Shown: piece after piece, positions 63,066 through 64,000 of the stretch
How the letters are laid out: each line of letters opens with the position of its first letter
How positions within the stretch are numbered: the first letter of the stretch is position 1
From: Flavobacterium sp. K5-23
GTDB lineage: Bacteria; Bacteroidota; Bacteroidia; Flavobacteriales; Flavobacteriaceae
DNA: 64,000 bases
Reading direction: 5' to 3'
Assembly: GCF_023278045.1 (NCBI RefSeq)
Contig: NZ_CP056783.1
Span: 2,389,501 to 2,453,500 of the forward strand
The notes under the pieces: model-generated
What the model was told of the DNA's origin: nothing
What the model saw: only the letters and a program-made list of their open reading frames with translations
Database searches by the model: none
Translations under genes and position numbers: made by a program

Positions 63066-63872
63066 ATGTATAACTTATTAAAAGGTAAAAGAGGAATCAT
63101 ATTTGGTGCCTTAGATGAAAATTCTATTGCTTGGAAAACTGCCGAACGAGTTCATGAAGAAGGTGGCGTTTTTGTATTGTCGAATGCTCCAGCGGCTATG
63201 CGATTAGGAGATATTGATGTTCTTGCCAAAAAGACAAATTCACAAATCATTCCTGCTGATGCTACTTCGGTTGCTGATTTAGAGCTTTTAGTTGATCAGG
63301 CAGTGGAGATTCTTGGAGGTAAAATTGATTTTGTTTTGCATTCCATCGGAATGTCCGTAAATGTTAGAAAAGGAAATCATTATACAAACCAAAACTATGA
63401 TTATACGGAGAAAGGATGGAACGTATCCGCCCTTTCATTTCATAAAGTAATGCAAGTATTGTATAAAAAAGACGCGATGAATGAATGGGGAAGTATCGTG
63501 GCTTTGTCTTATATGGCTGCGCAACGCGTATTTCCAGATTATAATGACATGGCTGATAATAAAGCCTACTTAGAGTCAATTGCCCGTAGTTTTGGGTATT
63601 TCTTTGGAAGAGATAAAAAGGTAAGAGTAAATACAATTTCGCAATCTCCAACAGATACAAGAGCTGGTAAGGGAGTTAAAGGGTTTGGCGGTTTTATTGC
63701 CTTTTCTGAAAAAATGTCTCCTTTAGGAAATGCATCTGCTTTAGATTGCGCTAATTACACCGTGACTTTATTCTCTGATTTGACCAGAAAAGTGACGCTT
63801 CAAAATTTGTTGCATGACGGTGGATTTTCTAATATGGGAGTCAGTCAAGGTGTGATGGAAATGTTTGAATAA
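63066..63872 (+). CDS. fabI: Enoyl-ACP reductase FabI
   Basis: NAD(P)H-dependent enoyl-ACP reductase of fatty acid synthesis, short-chain dehydrogenase type. The 268 residues include IIFGALDENSIAWKTAERVH (cofactor loop), FVLHSIGMS, SIVALSYMAAQRVFPDYN, active site Y159-x6-K166 (YNDMADNK) and VRVNTISQSPTDTRAGKGVK. It is the classical triclosan/diazaborine target. No consensus promoter is seen in the short gap after the fabV terminator. Confidence 0.96.
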   Translation: MYNLLKGKRGIIFGALDENSIAWKTAERVHEEGGVFVLSNAPAAMRLGDIDVLAKKTNSQIIPADATSVADLELLVDQAVEILGGKIDFVLHSIGMSVNVRKGNHYTNQNYDYTEKGWNVSALSFHKVMQVLYKKDAMNEWGSIVALSYMAAQRVFPDYNDMADNKAYLESIARSFGYFFGRDKKVRVNTISQSPTDTRAGKGVKGFGGFIAFSEKMSPLGNASALDCANYTVTLFSDLTRKVTLQNLLHDGGFSNMGVSQGVMEMFE

Positions 63873-63900
63873 TCAAGAAAATATATTAAGGAATACTAAG

Positions 63901-63930
63901 AAACATCAATTTATATTGGTGTTTTTTTTA
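63901..63930 (+). terminator. Rho-independent terminator after fabI
   Basis: ACATCAAT / ATTGGTGT stem (with G-U pairs), short loop and T8, 28 bases after the fabI stop. Confidence 0.8.
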
Positions 63931-63941
63931 GCGATATAGTA

Positions 63942-63949
63942 TATCTTTG
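63942..63949 (+). promoter_or_regulatory. Possible -7 box for a gene beyond the window
   Basis: TATCTTTG matches TAnnTTTG just after the fabI terminator; any gene it serves starts near or past position 64000. Confidence 0.35.
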
Positions 63950-64000
63950 TTAATTAAAATCTTGTTATTATATAATTAATACCACTTTCAAAAATATGTT

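Overview
The window is AT-rich chromosomal DNA from a member of the Bacteroidota, most likely Flavobacterium or a close Flavobacteriaceae relative. Evidence: promoters of the TAnnTTTG type with few Shine-Dalgarno sites; lineage-typical genes (PorD of the type IX secretion system, an Oar-like TonB receptor, GH97, a BT_3928-type DoxX/thioredoxin protein, DUF1599, DUF4835, DUF2147); the gene order bamD-rpoZ-coaBC-porD-recN; and palindromic intergenic repeats of a kind common in Flavobacterium. I see no rRNA, tRNA, phage, insertion sequence or CRISPR array. Most of the window is core genome.

Layout. 1-2347: edge-truncated secreted zinc metalloprotease (minus). 2637-7279: corA, then pta and ackA (acetyl-phosphate/acetate node), with a 59-bp palindromic tandem repeat between pta and ackA. 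7476-11043: secreted GH97 alpha-glucosidase-like enzyme and secreted M28 peptidase. 11135-15898 (minus): AI-2E-type permease, PAS histidine kinase, kdsA with a cotranscribed putative outer-membrane protein, and a lipoprotein. 16065-17039: two half-size YeeE/YedE sulfur transporters. 17222-23669: tripartite RND efflux operon (TolC-like, lipoprotein adaptor, RND pump) followed by a PII-like small protein and a DUF2892 protein. 23770-25773 (minus): YhhN lysoplasmalogenase and an AGMO/sterol-desaturase-like ether-lipid enzyme. 25941-31077 (minus): clpS, a methyltransferase, prmA, tpiA, a TlpA-like lipoprotein, a DoxX/thioredoxin protein and DUF1599. 31209-32656: folP and a lipoprotein. 32735-37321 (minus): rlmH, secreted adenosine deaminase, and an SGNH/MBOAT O-acylation pair. 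37604-40819 (minus): a large sortilin/BNR-repeat exported protein. 41189-46250: nadC, YihY, DUF2147, priA. 46260-46955 (minus): LytTR regulator. 47124-51559: rpsF-rpsR-rplI and an Oar-like receptor. 51706-54986: a small conserved protein, ligA and a degenerate YhhN-like membrane protein. 55175-61643: DUF6913-like, dapA, bamD-rpoZ-coaBC-porD-recN. 61750-63872: fabV and fabI, two unrelated enoyl-ACP reductases side by side.

The most unusual signal is a family of dispersed non-coding elements with conserved flanks and a completely different central hairpin in each copy: 15359-15430, 43147-43223, and a long reverse-oriented copy at 19731-19860 lodged between the adaptor and pump genes of the efflux operon. 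A second GC-rich palindrome family forms the tandem repeat before ackA and also encodes the last residues of the RND pump. Other points of interest are the Asp-less YhhN paralogue behind ligA, the ether-lipid gene pair, the FabV/FabI tandem and the PII-like protein behind the efflux pump. All family assignments were made by eye from translated sequence and motif recognition; no database search was run.
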